A stretch of DNA of 64,000 nucleotides from Clostridia bacterium (GCA_017516315.1 JAFXDE010000023.1:1-64000); one strand, 5' to 3'. Shown: positions 18,851-27,906, counted from the first letter of the stretch. The notes: generated by a model not told the origin, from the sequence alone. Program-made: numbers and translations.

Positions 18851-19942
18851 ATGTCCCGTGTAGTAAGTTCATTTATGGGCGCGAACTCGCCGATAGGCTT
18901 CTGTTCCTTTTTTGAGGAGATCTATAACCCTTATAAAAATCATCATCCCTATATCATTAAGGGCGGACCGGGTACGGGTAAATCCACGCTGATGAAAAAG
19001 GTGGCACGAAAAGCAGAGGAAATGGGCTATGAAACCGAGCTTATATATTGCTCCTCGGACCCCGAAAGTCTCGACGGCATTATCGTAAAGGATCTGAACA
19101 TCTCGGTTATCGACGGCACCTCACCTCATACTCTCGAGCCGAAATTTCCGGGTGCCGTAGAAAATATAATCAACACCGGTGATTTCTGGGACAAGAAAAA
19201 GCTGGCACAGAAAAGCGATATTATCCGTTCTCTGACGCTAGAAAATTCTATGCACCATTTCTGTTCAGCCAGATACCTTTCTGCGGCAGGTGCTATAAAC
19301 GATGAAAATATCCGTCTTTCCTCGTCCTTCATTAAGGAGGAAAAGGTAAACAGCTTCGCCGTCCGCTTCGTTTCACGGGAGATGCCGGCCAAAAAGAAAA
19401 AGCCTTCGGGTAAAAGAATCCGAAGGTTTATCAGCGGTATAACACCGAAGGGTGTAGTCTTTTTAGACGGCACCGTAAAAGCTCAGGCTACGAGAATCAT
19501 CGGCATAAAGGACAACTATTCTGCCGTTTCTCCTCTTCTTTGCCAGAGAATAGGAGACCTTGCCGTAAAAAACGGCTACGATGTTATTTTCTGTCAGTGT
19601 CCTATGAGGCCTAAGGGTGATTGCGAGCATATTATAATTCCCGAGATCGGTATTGCTTTGCTTACGGTAAAAAAGGAGCATAATATTTCATGCGAATGTG
19701 ACAGGCTGATACACTGTAAAAGATTTATGCACGATGAGGTTCAGAATTACAGTCAGCGCCTTCGCCGGGGTAAAAAATTATGCTCTCACCTTATCGGTGA
19801 AAGCATTAATTCACTGAAAAGAGCCAAGGAAACCCATGACAGACTCGAAAAGGAATACATCGAGGTTATGGATTTCCATGCACTTAATGATTATACGGAT
19901 ATAATTACCGAGGAGATGTTCGGTATATTCGGTCATAATTAA
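18851..19942 (+). CDS. P-loop ATPase (PRK06851-like), function unknown
   Basis: A 363-residue protein with Walker A GGPGTGKSTLMKK (about residues 38-50) and a second half that restarts a nucleotide-binding-like fold (KGVVFLDGTVKAQATRIIG). It resembles a clostridial/bacillar ATPase family of unknown role, often seen near sporulation or stress genes. Two Cys-containing stretches, IFCQCPMRPKGDCEH and SCECDRLIHCKRF, are notable. GGAGG precedes the ATG. It diverges from galT and is followed by a terminator, so it is probably monocistronic. I assign no function. Confidence 0.75.
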   Translation: MSRVVSSFMGANSPIGFCSFFEEIYNPYKNHHPYIIKGGPGTGKSTLMKKVARKAEEMGYETELIYCSSDPESLDGIIVKDLNISVIDGTSPHTLEPKFPGAVENIINTGDFWDKKKLAQKSDIIRSLTLENSMHHFCSARYLSAAGAINDENIRLSSSFIKEEKVNSFAVRFVSREMPAKKKKPSGKRIRRFISGITPKGVVFLDGTVKAQATRIIGIKDNYSAVSPLLCQRIGDLAVKNGYDVIFCQCPMRPKGDCEHIIIPEIGIALLTVKKEHNISCECDRLIHCKRFMHDEVQNYSQRLRRGKKLCSHLIGESINSLKRAKETHDRLEKEYIEVMDFHALNDYTDIITEEMFGIFGHN

Positions 19943-19952
19943 ATAAATAAGC

Positions 19953-19991
19953 AACACCTGTTGTAATTGATTTTTACAACAGGTGTTTTTT
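19953..19991 (+). terminator. terminator of the P-loop ATPase gene
   Basis: A 14-base-pair perfect stem AACACCTGTTGTAA / TTACAACAGGTGTT with a 7-base loop, then T-rich sequence. The convergent gene ends a few bases away. Confidence 0.93.
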
Positions 19992-19995
19992 CCTT

Positions 19996-21570
19996 TTATC
20001 TGAAGTTCTTAGCTACTTTTTTCATCATTTTCGAAATCTCGATCTTCTGAGGACACATCTTTTCACATTTCTTACAGCCGATACAATCGGAGGGCTTACC
20101 TTCCATTGTAAGAGAAGCATATTCCTCTGCGGTTACCTCAGTGCCGTTTATTTTTTTATTGTAAAGGGCGAGCAATTCGGGAATAGCTATTTTTTCGGGA
20201 CATTCCTCGGCGCAGTAGCGGCAGGCTGTACAGGGTACGGTGTCCTTGTTTGCGATAACGGTACCAGCCTTAAGACAGAGTGCTTTTTCTTCCTCTGTGA
20301 GAGGGATAAAATCCTTCATATAGCTCATATTATCCTTAAGCTGTGCCATATCGGACATACCGCTTAAAACCATAAACACACCGTCGAGACTTGCGGCAAA
20401 ACGAATAGCCCAGGAGGCTACGGAGAGAGAGCTGTCCTTTTCGGCGAACATATTCTTTACAAGACCCGGTACATTGGCCAGAGCTCCGCCGCGGACAGGC
20501 TCCATAACGATAACGGGAGTGCCGTGCTTTCTCGCCACCTCGTAGCAGAGACGGGACTGTACCTTTTCGTTTTCCCAATCGAGATAGTTTATCTGAAGCT
20601 GAACGAATTCCATTTCGGGATGCTTTGTAAGTATTTCGTCGAGAACATCGGCAGTGTCGTGGAAGGAGAAGCCTAAAACCTTAATCTCTCCTGCTCTTTT
20701 TCTCTCTGCCAGATAATCGAAAACTCCGTATTCCTCGGCAGATTTGAAGTTTTTCTTGTCAAGACAGTGAAGAAGATAATAGTCGAAATAATCCACGCCG
20801 CATTTTTCCTTCTGATCGAGGAAAATTTTTTCCTTGTCTTCGGCACATTTCATCATACCTACGGGAAGCTTGTCAGCGAGATAATAGCTTTCACGGGGAT
20901 GTCTCTTAACGAGGGCCTCCTTTACGAAGCATTCACTTTTACCCTTATGGTACATATATGCGGTATCGAAATAATTAAAGCCTTCACCGAGATAGGCATC
21001 CACCATTTCCTTTACCTGCTCTATGTCTACTAAGGAATCGTCCTGCTTATCCTTAAGGGGTAGTCTCATGCAGCCGAAGCCTAATTTTTTCATATTTCTG
21101 TCTCCTTTGGTATTTTTTATGATGGGAACACTGACGCTGACACCCTTTACATTTTTATAATTTACGGTGTCTGCGATTATTGCATAAGCCTTTTCGCTGT
21201 CGCTGATATTTTCCGTAGCCTTTTCTACGGGACACATACCGTCACCGCTTCTGTTTATTATATAGGGAACGATAGTATCATAAGAAAAGGGTATGGAATA
21301 AAGCTCGAAAATTTCCTTCGCCTTTTCGCTCATAACTATGCCGTGTACCTCTTTAATTTTCATTTTGGCATAAAGAAGTGCGGCTCCTCTGCCTATAACC
21401 TTGTCAGCGGCGGAAAATTCACTCAGATTATATTCCTTTTTATCAATAAGGTCAAGCAGAGAAAATACTCCTCTCACCTCCGATAAAAAAACAGTATTTC
21501 CGTCGGTTATAACGAGCTTTTTATCATTCTCTCTAAGAATACGAAGAGCATTCCTTAAATTCTCAGTCAT
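19996..21570 (-). CDS. DUF1893 domain fused to a ferredoxin-type aldo/keto reductase
   Basis: Residues 1 to about 140 look like a DUF1893 domain (RILRENDKKLVITDGNTVF, then VIGRGAALLYAKMKIKEVHG). The frame runs on without a stop into a complete aldo/keto reductase (MKKLGFGCMRLPL, FNYFDTAYMYHKGKSE, YYLLHCLD) ending in two 4Fe-4S clusters, CTACRYCAEECP and CIGCKKCEKMCP. Such reductases act on small carbonyls, probably with an iron-sulfur electron path. An AAAGGAGA site lies 8 bases before the internal ATG at 21093, so a separate 365-residue reductase may also be made. AAAGGTGAT supports the start at 21570 rather than 16 codons earlier. Substrate unknown. Confidence 0.85.
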   Translation of the reverse strand: MTENLRNALRILRENDKKLVITDGNTVFLSEVRGVFSLLDLIDKKEYNLSEFSAADKVIGRGAALLYAKMKIKEVHGIVMSEKAKEIFELYSIPFSYDTIVPYIINRSGDGMCPVEKATENISDSEKAYAIIADTVNYKNVKGVSVSVPIIKNTKGDRNMKKLGFGCMRLPLKDKQDDSLVDIEQVKEMVDAYLGEGFNYFDTAYMYHKGKSECFVKEALVKRHPRESYYLADKLPVGMMKCAEDKEKIFLDQKEKCGVDYFDYYLLHCLDKKNFKSAEEYGVFDYLAERKRAGEIKVLGFSFHDTADVLDEILTKHPEMEFVQLQINYLDWENEKVQSRLCYEVARKHGTPVIVMEPVRGGALANVPGLVKNMFAEKDSSLSVASWAIRFAASLDGVFMVLSGMSDMAQLKDNMSYMKDFIPLTEEEKALCLKAGTVIANKDTVPCTACRYCAEECPEKIAIPELLALYNKKINGTEVTAEEYASLTMEGKPSDCIGCKKCEKMCPQKIEISKMMKKVAKNFR

Positions 21571-21621
21571 TTGATCACCTTTCAGAAACTCCCCCACCCT
21601 GTCCGGGCGAGGGAGCAATGC

Positions 21622-22614
21622 TTATTTAATAAGTGTAAAGGCTTTTGTATAGCCCTCGAGTGATTTGCCTTCTCTGAAGTCTCTGGCAGTGAAAATTACT
21701 TCATCGTCGTAAACCTCGAAATATGTGCCGAGACCGGGCTGAAGGAATTTACCATAGTCGTTTTCTTTGCCGTAGGCGGGAAGATTAACGGAATAAACTC
21801 CGTTTTCCTCGCTGAGTACCTCGAGACTGTTTTCGTAAACGCCGTCATGAAGATGTCCGTTAAGGAAGAAAACATTCTTATACTTGACGAGAATCTCTCT
21901 TATCTGCTCAGACTGCTCACCGATACCGCCGTTTGCCCATACCTCGGGAAGACCGTGAGTGTTCTCCAAAGGCTGATGGCATACTACAAAGGCAGGCCTT
22001 CCGTCCTTAGTGGCTCTTTCGAGCTCAGCATCGATAAAGGCGAGCTGTCCGTCGGAAATGAAGGCTTTTTCGAAAAGCCTTCCGTCTGAGCCCATAACGA
22101 TGAAGGTGTAGCCGTTTATATCATAAGAATAATAAGGCTTATCTATTTCAGTTCCCAGGAAAGAGCCTGTTTTGTCAATAATCTGCTCTGTTCTCAGGTC
22201 ATAAGCCACTCGCACATCGTGATTACCTGTAGCAAGAAGGATGTTTTCTATTTCGGCTTCACCGAGAGAATCCCACATAAGCTCATAGGAAATGTCGTCA
22301 CCTAGCTCAGAGATATCACCTGCGATAAGAAGTGCATCAAAGTTGATTTCCGAATTATCTATATCTTTGAGACCGCACTCTAAATTATAGGGGCTGATAC
22401 CTGTAGGTCTTATGTGAGTGTCAGCGAAAGCTACCACAGCCAAATTTACATTTTCAGCATCCTTAAGTGTAATGGGGTCATCAGTGGCAGGGCCTGAAAT
22501 TACACCGAAGGCTAAAAGCACGGAAAGAATCATCTCCATAAGGGTATTGATAATGGCTAAAGCCTGATTGAATATAGATGGAAGCTCCTTTATAATATTG
22601 ATTGTCTGTTCCAT
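21622..22614 (-). CDS. membrane-anchored calcineurin-like phosphoesterase
   Basis: A 330-residue metallophosphoesterase with a full motif set: FADTHI, LIAGDISELGDD, ATGNHDVR, VCHQPLENTHG and NGHLHDG. A hydrophobic segment near residues 20-42 (ALAIINTLMEMILSVLLAFG) suggests an N-terminal anchor with the catalytic domain outside. Purple-acid-type or cyclic-nucleotide-type esterases have this layout; the substrate is not predictable. A consensus promoter lies upstream and the DUF1893 fusion gene starts 51 bases downstream, so the two probably share a transcript. Confidence 0.85.
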   Translation of the reverse strand: MEQTINIIKELPSIFNQALAIINTLMEMILSVLLAFGVISGPATDDPITLKDAENVNLAVVAFADTHIRPTGISPYNLECGLKDIDNSEINFDALLIAGDISELGDDISYELMWDSLGEAEIENILLATGNHDVRVAYDLRTEQIIDKTGSFLGTEIDKPYYSYDINGYTFIVMGSDGRLFEKAFISDGQLAFIDAELERATKDGRPAFVVCHQPLENTHGLPEVWANGGIGEQSEQIREILVKYKNVFFLNGHLHDGVYENSLEVLSEENGVYSVNLPAYGKENDYGKFLQPGLGTYFEVYDDEVIFTARDFREGKSLEGYTKAFTLIK

Positions 22615-22650
22615 TTTTCTTCCTCCGTTTTACTATGTTTTCCTATTTTG

Positions 22651-22679
22651 ATAATAAAGTAAAAATTATATCTTGTCAA
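22651..22679 (-). promoter_or_regulatory. predicted promoter of the phosphoesterase-AKR unit
   Basis: On the minus strand TTGACA, 17 bases, TATTAT, about 37 bases before the phosphoesterase start. Confidence 0.8.
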
Positions 22680-22818
22680 TGAAATTTATTAATTATAATA
22701 TAATTATAAAAAAATTTACATTTCCTACAGCTAAAACAGACTAAAAATATGGTAAAAGAATTTAATCTGTGTTATAATAATTTATTGAGATTGATATTAT
22801 ACCGAAAGGATTCACATA

Positions 22819-23520
22819 ATGAAAAAATTAAGGCCTATTCCTCCTCTTTCAAAGGGCCATCAGATTACCTGGTGGGTATGCAGAGGACTTCTTTTTGTTT
22901 GGGGTGTCTGGGGTATGCTTAACGGCTATACATCCGAATTCATTCAGGCTACCTTCGCCATTATCTTTACTCATTTATGGGATATGTTCCAGCTTTTCGG
23001 CGGAAAATCCTTCATAACCAAATATCCCGCTTATTTACAGACTATGCTGAATGTTTTCACCTGCTTCGGCTGTGTAGTGGGTACTACTCTTAACACCAGA
23101 ACGGATTTTACGGGCATTGATATTCCCGAGCATATCTTCGCAGGCTATCTTGCCTGTACGGGCGCCTTTGCTCTCATAGAAATTATGCAGGGTGAAAGAA
23201 CTCCCGCCAAAATCTCTGTCAAGGCTATCTTCGCTTTGGGCGGCGCCCTTTTCGTAATAGTCGGCTGGGAGTTTTACGAATTTACTATGGACAGGCTTTA
23301 CGGCTTCGTTATGCAGCACGGACATTATGACGGAGCTTACGGTCTTACGGATACTATGATAGACCTGATGCTCGGCTCGGGCGGTGCGCTTGCAGCTATG
23401 TTCATCGAGGCCTTCCGTCGGGTAGGTATAATCGGCGGTAAGGGCAGACACGAAAGACGTGCGGCATATCTTGCCGAAAGAGCAGAAGTAAAAAGACTCA
23501 AAGAATTGGGGTTACAGTAA
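22819..23520 (+). CDS. multi-pass membrane protein, unknown function
   Basis: A 233-residue protein with about five to six hydrophobic segments (ITWWVCRGLLFVWGVWG, LQTMLNVFTCFGCVVG, FAGYLACTGAFALIEI, FALGGALFVIVGWEF, IDLMLGSGGALAAMFIEAF) and a basic cytoplasmic tail. The GLTDTMIDLMLGSGGALAA stretch recalls the DxxxD-type core of DUF2238-like membrane proteins, a weak resemblance. Its TAA overlaps the murE ATG (TAATG), so it is translationally coupled to wall synthesis genes. Confidence 0.7.
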   Translation: MKKLRPIPPLSKGHQITWWVCRGLLFVWGVWGMLNGYTSEFIQATFAIIFTHLWDMFQLFGGKSFITKYPAYLQTMLNVFTCFGCVVGTTLNTRTDFTGIDIPEHIFAGYLACTGAFALIEIMQGERTPAKISVKAIFALGGALFVIVGWEFYEFTMDRLYGFVMQHGHYDGAYGLTDTMIDLMLGSGGALAAMFIEAFRRVGIIGGKGRHERRAAYLAERAEVKRLKELGLQ

Positions 23521-24986
23521 TGAAGCTTAGTGAAATTGTAAAGGGACTGGATTTTACCTCTGACAGTTTTTCCGACAGACAGATAAAAGATATAGCTTAC
23601 GATTCCCGTAAGGCAGGAGAAGACATTATCTTCGTCTGTCTCACGGGCGCCTTCACTGACGGCCATAAATATGCGCAAGGTGCTTATGAAAAGGGAAGCA
23701 GAGTTTTTGTCTGCGAAAAAGAGCTTTCTCTTCCCGAAGATGCGCTTATAATAAAAACAGATAATACCCGTGCGGCGTTAGCTGTAATGAGCTGTAATTT
23801 TTTCCGTAATCCTTCGAGAGAAATAGACGTTATCGGTATAACAGGCACTAAGGGTAAAACCACGGTAGCTCATCTCATAAAATTTGTTCTCGATAAAGCA
23901 GGAATAATGACAGGCATTATCGGTACTGTAGGTGCTTCCTACGGAGATACAGTCCTTCCTACCGTTAACACTACCCCCGAAAGCTATGAATTGCAGAAAA
24001 TGCTCCGCATGATGGCTGACGGAGGCTGTAAAGCGGCGGCCATCGAGGTTTCCTCCTTAGGTCTTAAATCTCACCGTACGGACGGCACGGAATTTGCCTA
24101 CGGTGTTTTCACTAATCTTTATCCCGACCATATAGGTACCAACGAGCACGAAAGCTTCGAGGAATATGCCTACTGGAAAACACAGCTTTTTCCCTTATGT
24201 AAAAAGACAATAGTTAATATAGATGATCCCTTCAGTGAAAAAATAAAGGAATGTTCTGCAAGAGAAATAATCACCTACGGCTACGATAAATCGGCAGATT
24301 ATGTTTTAGGCAGATGCGATAAGCTTAAAAACGGAAACATCCTTTCCATGGCCTTCGATGTATGCGCCAAAGGCAAGGACAAGCATTTTACAGTAGGTCT
24401 TCCTGCCGAAATAAACTGTCATAACTCTCTTATAGCGCTGGCTATAGCAGAAGAGTACGGTGTATCCGACGAGGTTATTTCAGAGGCTCTCGCCGGTGTA
24501 TCCGTAAAGGGAAGATGCGAAACTGTCCGTGAATGTGAAGATATTACCGTGATTATAGACTACGCCCATAACGGTATCAGCCTTAAGAGCATTATCGATA
24601 CGGCGAGAGACTATGAGCATAACCGTATTATCACTCTTTTCGGCTCCGTGGGCGGAAGAACCGAATGCAGAAGAGAGGAGCTCGGCACAGTTTCGGGAGC
24701 CTTAAGCGATTTCACCGTTATCACAAGTGACGACCCCGATTTCGAGAACCCGATGAAAATTTGTAAGGAAATCGCCTCATACTGTGAAAAGGCAGGCGGT
24801 GAATACATCATAATTCCCGACCGTGCCGAAGCAGTAAATTATGCCGTAAAGAATGCTCTTCCCGGTGATATCGTAATTCTGGCCGGCAAGGGACATGAGG
24901 AATATATGAAAATAGAGGGTAAAAAGCTTCCCTTCAGTGAAAGAGCCGAGGTACTCAAGGCTCTCAGAGAAAGAAAAGAGGTTTGA
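23520..24986 (+). CDS. murE: MurE-type UDP-MurNAc-tripeptide synthetase
   Basis: Adds the third amino acid to UDP-MurNAc-L-Ala-D-Glu using ATP. ATP loop GITGTKGKTTVAHL, substrate region TVNTTPESYELQ, and the C-terminal ligase domain with IDYAHNGISL and ILAGKGHEEY are clear. The position that reads DNPR in diaminopimelate-adding MurE reads TSDDPDFENP here, so meso-diaminopimelate specificity is not supported and L-Lys or another diamino acid is plausible. The next gene is a FemX-like aminoacyltransferase, which fits a wall with an interpeptide branch. The start overlaps the upstream stop by one base. Confidence 0.9.
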   Translation: MKLSEIVKGLDFTSDSFSDRQIKDIAYDSRKAGEDIIFVCLTGAFTDGHKYAQGAYEKGSRVFVCEKELSLPEDALIIKTDNTRAALAVMSCNFFRNPSREIDVIGITGTKGKTTVAHLIKFVLDKAGIMTGIIGTVGASYGDTVLPTVNTTPESYELQKMLRMMADGGCKAAAIEVSSLGLKSHRTDGTEFAYGVFTNLYPDHIGTNEHESFEEYAYWKTQLFPLCKKTIVNIDDPFSEKIKECSAREIITYGYDKSADYVLGRCDKLKNGNILSMAFDVCAKGKDKHFTVGLPAEINCHNSLIALAIAEEYGVSDEVISEALAGVSVKGRCETVRECEDITVIIDYAHNGISLKSIIDTARDYEHNRIITLFGSVGGRTECRREELGTVSGALSDFTVITSDDPDFENPMKICKEIASYCEKAGGEYIIIPDRAEAVNYAVKNALPGDIVILAGKGHEEYMKIEGKKLPFSERAEVLKALRERKEV

Positions 24987-24988
24987 AA

Positions 24989-26314
24989 ATGTACACTTTT
25001 AAAATCGAAACAGACCTGAAAAAATATGATGACTTTATCTGTGCAAACGGTGGTCAGTATATTCAGTGCTCGAACTGGCAGAATGTAAAGACCACCTGGA
25101 AATGCAGATACTACTGCGGATATGAGGGTGAAAAGACGGTCCTTGCCGTACTCGTTATGGAAAGAGCCCTCCCCGTTGCAGGCAAAATATGGTATGCCTC
25201 CGGCGGCGCTGTATGCGATTATAAAAACACAGAGCTTTTAAAGGAATTTACCGCTTTTATTAAGGAAGAAATTAAGAAAAACGGTATCACCTGCTTTATT
25301 ATGGATCCGCCCGTTTCTCTTCGCATTAACGGTGAGGAGCAGCCTGAGGGTCACGAAATGCACAAGGTACTGTGCGACCTCGGCTATGAGCTTAATCCCT
25401 CTATCGAAAACTACACCTACAAACAGCCCGTTCAGCTTTTCGTACCTCTTAAGACAGAAGAGGGCGAGAGCCTTTCCGCCGATAAAATCCTTAAAAAATG
25501 CGACAAGGGTGTACGCTACAGCATCAGAATAGGTGAGCAGAGAGGCCTTATCGCAAAGACCTTCACCTATGAGGATGTGGAAAAGGACCCGACGATAATG
25601 GATGACTTTATGGCTGTTATGCGTGACACCAGCGAAAGAGACAGCTTTGTGGAAAGAAACGGTGACTACTGCACCAAGCTTTTAAGAGAGTTCAGAGATA
25701 ACAGTGACCTTAAGCTCGTTTACTACGATAAGGAAATCGACAGAAAATTACAGTCAGAGCGTTTAGCAAAGAAGGAGCAGGCCCTTAAGGAGCTCGAAAC
25801 AGCACACGAAAAGAAAGCCCGTCAGCTTAATGAAACCATCTCAAGTGTTGATAAGCAGACTGAGCATTACGAAAAGAGAATGGCTGAGGCAGAGGAATTC
25901 ACCTCAGACAGCCGGATATGTGTAGCAGGAGGTCTCTCCATTTACTATGCAGGAATGGGCAGCTGTCTTTTCGGCGGCACAAGAAATGTTATCCGTAATA
26001 ACACCCGTTCCAGCCATTATCTTAATTATCTCCGTCTTTGCGAAAGCATTAACAGAGGCTGCAGCATTCACGACCTGGGCTATGTTATAGTCAAAACTCC
26101 CGAATTACAGGAGGACGGCACTCTCGGTGCTTTAGAGCCTCAGGATAATTTCAAGGGAATTTACGATTTCAAAAAGAGCTTTTCTGCCGACTATCACGAA
26201 TTCATCGGTGAGTATGTTTTAGTGGGGAATAAAATGAAATACTATTCCTATGCCAAGCTTATGCCTACGGCCAAAAAGGCAAAGATAAAGGCAGTAAAAA
26301 TGTTAAGGAGATAA
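24989..26314 (+). CDS. FemABX-type peptidoglycan branch aminoacyltransferase
   Basis: Fem proteins transfer amino acids from tRNA to the third-residue side chain of the wall precursor. Two GNAT-like halves are visible: the first with IQCSNWQNVKTTWKCRYYCG, ERALPVAGKIWYASGG and FIMDPPVS, the second with GGLSIYYAGMG and DLGYVIVKTPELQ. A long charged helical pair (about residues 245-300, ERLAKKEQALKELETAHEKK) matches the coiled-coil arm of FemA. A TTG at 24983 overlaps the murE stop, but GAGG is spaced for the ATG at 24989. The amino acid added cannot be read from sequence. Confidence 0.87.
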   Translation: MYTFKIETDLKKYDDFICANGGQYIQCSNWQNVKTTWKCRYYCGYEGEKTVLAVLVMERALPVAGKIWYASGGAVCDYKNTELLKEFTAFIKEEIKKNGITCFIMDPPVSLRINGEEQPEGHEMHKVLCDLGYELNPSIENYTYKQPVQLFVPLKTEEGESLSADKILKKCDKGVRYSIRIGEQRGLIAKTFTYEDVEKDPTIMDDFMAVMRDTSERDSFVERNGDYCTKLLREFRDNSDLKLVYYDKEIDRKLQSERLAKKEQALKELETAHEKKARQLNETISSVDKQTEHYEKRMAEAEEFTSDSRICVAGGLSIYYAGMGSCLFGGTRNVIRNNTRSSHYLNYLRLCESINRGCSIHDLGYVIVKTPELQEDGTLGALEPQDNFKGIYDFKKSFSADYHEFIGEYVLVGNKMKYYSYAKLMPTAKKAKIKAVKMLRR

Positions 26315-26318
26315 CGAA

Positions 26319-27005
26319 ATGCTCATTTCAGGAATACAAAAGCTTACTCTCCTCGACTTTCCCGGTAAAACAGCCTGTACTGTTTTCTGCTACGGCTGTA
26401 ACTTTCTTTGTCCCTTTTGTCATAATGCACTTTTGGTAACGGAAAAGGCAGAACAGTTCATGGATGAAGAAGAGATTTTTTCCTTTCTTAAAAAGAGACA
26501 GGGAATTTTAGACGGCGTGTGTGTTACAGGAGGAGAGCCTACTTTACAGAAGGGCCTGAAAGCTTTTCTTAAAAGGATAAAGGATATGGACTTTGCCGTG
26601 AAGCTTGACACTAACGGTTACAAGCCTGAGCTTTTAAGAGAGATTATCGATGAAGGTCTCTGTGATTATGTGGCTATGGATGTAAAGAACACACCGGAAA
26701 AATACCCACTCACTGTCGGGAAGGACATAGACACAGAAAAAATCCTCGAAAGCATTTCTGTTCTTAAGGAAGGAAAAATCCCCTGCGAATTCCGTACTAC
26801 CGTAGTTAAGGAATTCCATACTCAAGAGGATATAAAGGAAATAGCCCGTCTCTTAAAGGGAGATGTTCCCTTCTTCCTCCAGCAGTTCAAGGACAGCGGA
26901 TGTCTTATCTCAGACGGTCTTTCCGCCTACACTAAGGAAGAGATGATAAATCTGAAAGAAACAGCGAGAGAAATACTCCCGCAGACAAATCTTCGTGAAA
27001 GCTGA
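26319..27005 (+). CDS. radical SAM activating enzyme (NrdG-like)
   Basis: A 228-residue radical SAM protein of the anaerobic ribonucleotide reductase activator type. The Cys motif in YGCNFLCPFCH binds the 4Fe-4S cluster, VTGGEPTL contacts SAM, and KLDTNGYKPE and AMDVKNTPEKY are typical of this branch. It starts 4 bases after the femX gene with GGAG upstream, so it is the last gene of the murE operon. No nrdD lies beside it, so the glycyl-radical partner may be elsewhere. Confidence 0.85.
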   Translation: MLISGIQKLTLLDFPGKTACTVFCYGCNFLCPFCHNALLVTEKAEQFMDEEEIFSFLKKRQGILDGVCVTGGEPTLQKGLKAFLKRIKDMDFAVKLDTNGYKPELLREIIDEGLCDYVAMDVKNTPEKYPLTVGKDIDTEKILESISVLKEGKIPCEFRTTVVKEFHTQEDIKEIARLLKGDVPFFLQQFKDSGCLISDGLSAYTKEEMINLKETAREILPQTNLRES

Positions 27006-27020
27006 ATAATAAAAGAAAGC

Positions 27021-27064
27021 ACCATCGTAAAAGTCTCAGGACTGATACGATGGTTATCTTTTTA
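27021..27064. terminator. bidirectional terminator between the murE operon and the TSCPD gene
   Basis: A 9-base-pair stem ACCATCGTA / TACGATGGT enclosing a smaller AGTC/GACT stem. T-rich sequence follows on the plus strand and a weaker one on the minus strand, so it can serve both converging units. Confidence 0.85.
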
Positions 27065-27310
27065 TTTGTTTTTCGCTTCTGCTACAGCCTTAGCCAGCTG
27101 ATCGGGACAGGATGTTCCCTTAAAGCCGCAGCGGATACCGGAAAGTCTCTCGATAAGCTCATCGGCATCCATACCCTCCGCTAATGCTGCAAGACCCTGT
27201 GTATTACCTGAGCATCCGCCTGCGAAGCGGACATTTTTAACTCTGTTTCCTTCGATTTCGAAGGTTATTTTTCTCGAGCATACTCCTCGGGGAATAAAAG
27301 TATAATCCAT
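27062..27310 (-). CDS. TSCPD domain protein
   Basis: An 82-residue protein matching the small TSCPD/TIGR03905-type family: YTFIPRGVCSRKITFEI, FAGGCSGNTQGLAAL and CGFKGTSCPDQLAKAV with four cysteines in conserved places. Related TSCPD modules are found on class II ribonucleotide reductases, and the Cys set suggests metal binding. Monocistronic, with its own consensus promoter. The biochemical role is unknown. Confidence 0.88.
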   Translation of the reverse strand: MDYTFIPRGVCSRKITFEIEGNRVKNVRFAGGCSGNTQGLAALAEGMDADELIERLSGIRCGFKGTSCPDQLAKAVAEAKNK

Positions 27311-27340
27311 TTTTCTGCCTCCTGTGTTTTGTTTAGATTA

Positions 27341-27369
27341 ATAATATTAGATTCACCGCTGTTTGTCAA
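27341..27369 (-). promoter_or_regulatory. predicted promoter of the TSCPD gene
   Basis: On the minus strand TTGACA, 17 bases, TATTAT. The -35 box overlaps the stop codon of the 52-residue small gene upstream. Confidence 0.82.
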
Positions 27370-27524
27370 GTGAGAATATAAAGTAAAGCGAGGACAAGAA
27401 AAGTATCGCCCTTTTCCTTCAGTATTATCAGTGCGAGGATTAAAACAAGCACCGTGTCACCGTCTGCTTCACTAAGCAGCTTCAGATTTTTAAGAGGAAA
27501 TAAAAGCTTATCCGTTGCCGTCAC
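27366..27524 (-). CDS. 52-residue hydrophobic small protein
   Basis: A GTG-started frame overlaps the end of the upstream gene by 17 bases, suggesting translational coupling. The protein begins MTATDKLLFPLKNLKLLSE, then has two hydrophobic stretches, TVLVLILALIILK and TFLVLALLYILT, parted by EKGD. Codon use is like that of the neighbours, and the acid-then-hydrophobic layout recalls tiny membrane proteins seen beside similar gene pairs in Clostridia. It is inferred from the frame, overlap and composition; the SD is weak. Confidence 0.55.
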   Translation of the reverse strand: MTATDKLLFPLKNLKLLSEADGDTVLVLILALIILKEKGDTFLVLALLYILT

Positions 27525-27903
27525 CCCGCAACTCGTCAAGTAAAGGAATAAAGGATAAAAGAGACATTATTTTTACTGCCTCGTCTATTTTTCCCTGCTT
27601 TTGCTCGTTGAGCATAGGCTTTAGAGAAAGAAGGAGATTACATCGCGGATCAGCAGGACGGCTTCGGAGCTTCTGCATAACCGTCATTATTTTTCCTATT
27701 GTTTCCATATTCGGGTTAAAGGAAGAAAAGGGATCAGCGCTTTCTCCCGAGGGAGCTTTCTTTTCCTTCTCTTTATTTTCCTCCTTCTGCCCCATAGAGG
27801 AAAACAGACTCTGTGCCATTCCCGAAAGCATTTCCATATCCTCGTCGCTCATTGAGGACAGAATATTCTCTATATTTTCCATATTCAATGAGCCTAAGTC
27901 CAT
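27508..27903 (-). CDS. conserved small protein, unknown
   Basis: A 131-residue protein. The N-terminal half is acidic and Met/Ser-rich (MENIENILSSMSDEDMEML), followed by a Lys/Glu-rich linker, then a helical end that looks conserved: CNLLLSLKPMLNEQKQGKID and AVKIMSLLSFIPLL. No signal peptide. It lies between a 75-residue gene and the 52-residue gene with very short gaps, one operon. Similar 'LLLxLKPxL' proteins occur in spore-forming Clostridia; I do not know a function. Confidence 0.7.
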   Translation of the reverse strand: MDLGSLNMENIENILSSMSDEDMEMLSGMAQSLFSSMGQKEENKEKEKKAPSGESADPFSSFNPNMETIGKIMTVMQKLRSRPADPRCNLLLSLKPMLNEQKQGKIDEAVKIMSLLSFIPLLDELRGDGNG

Positions 27904-27906
27904 AGC

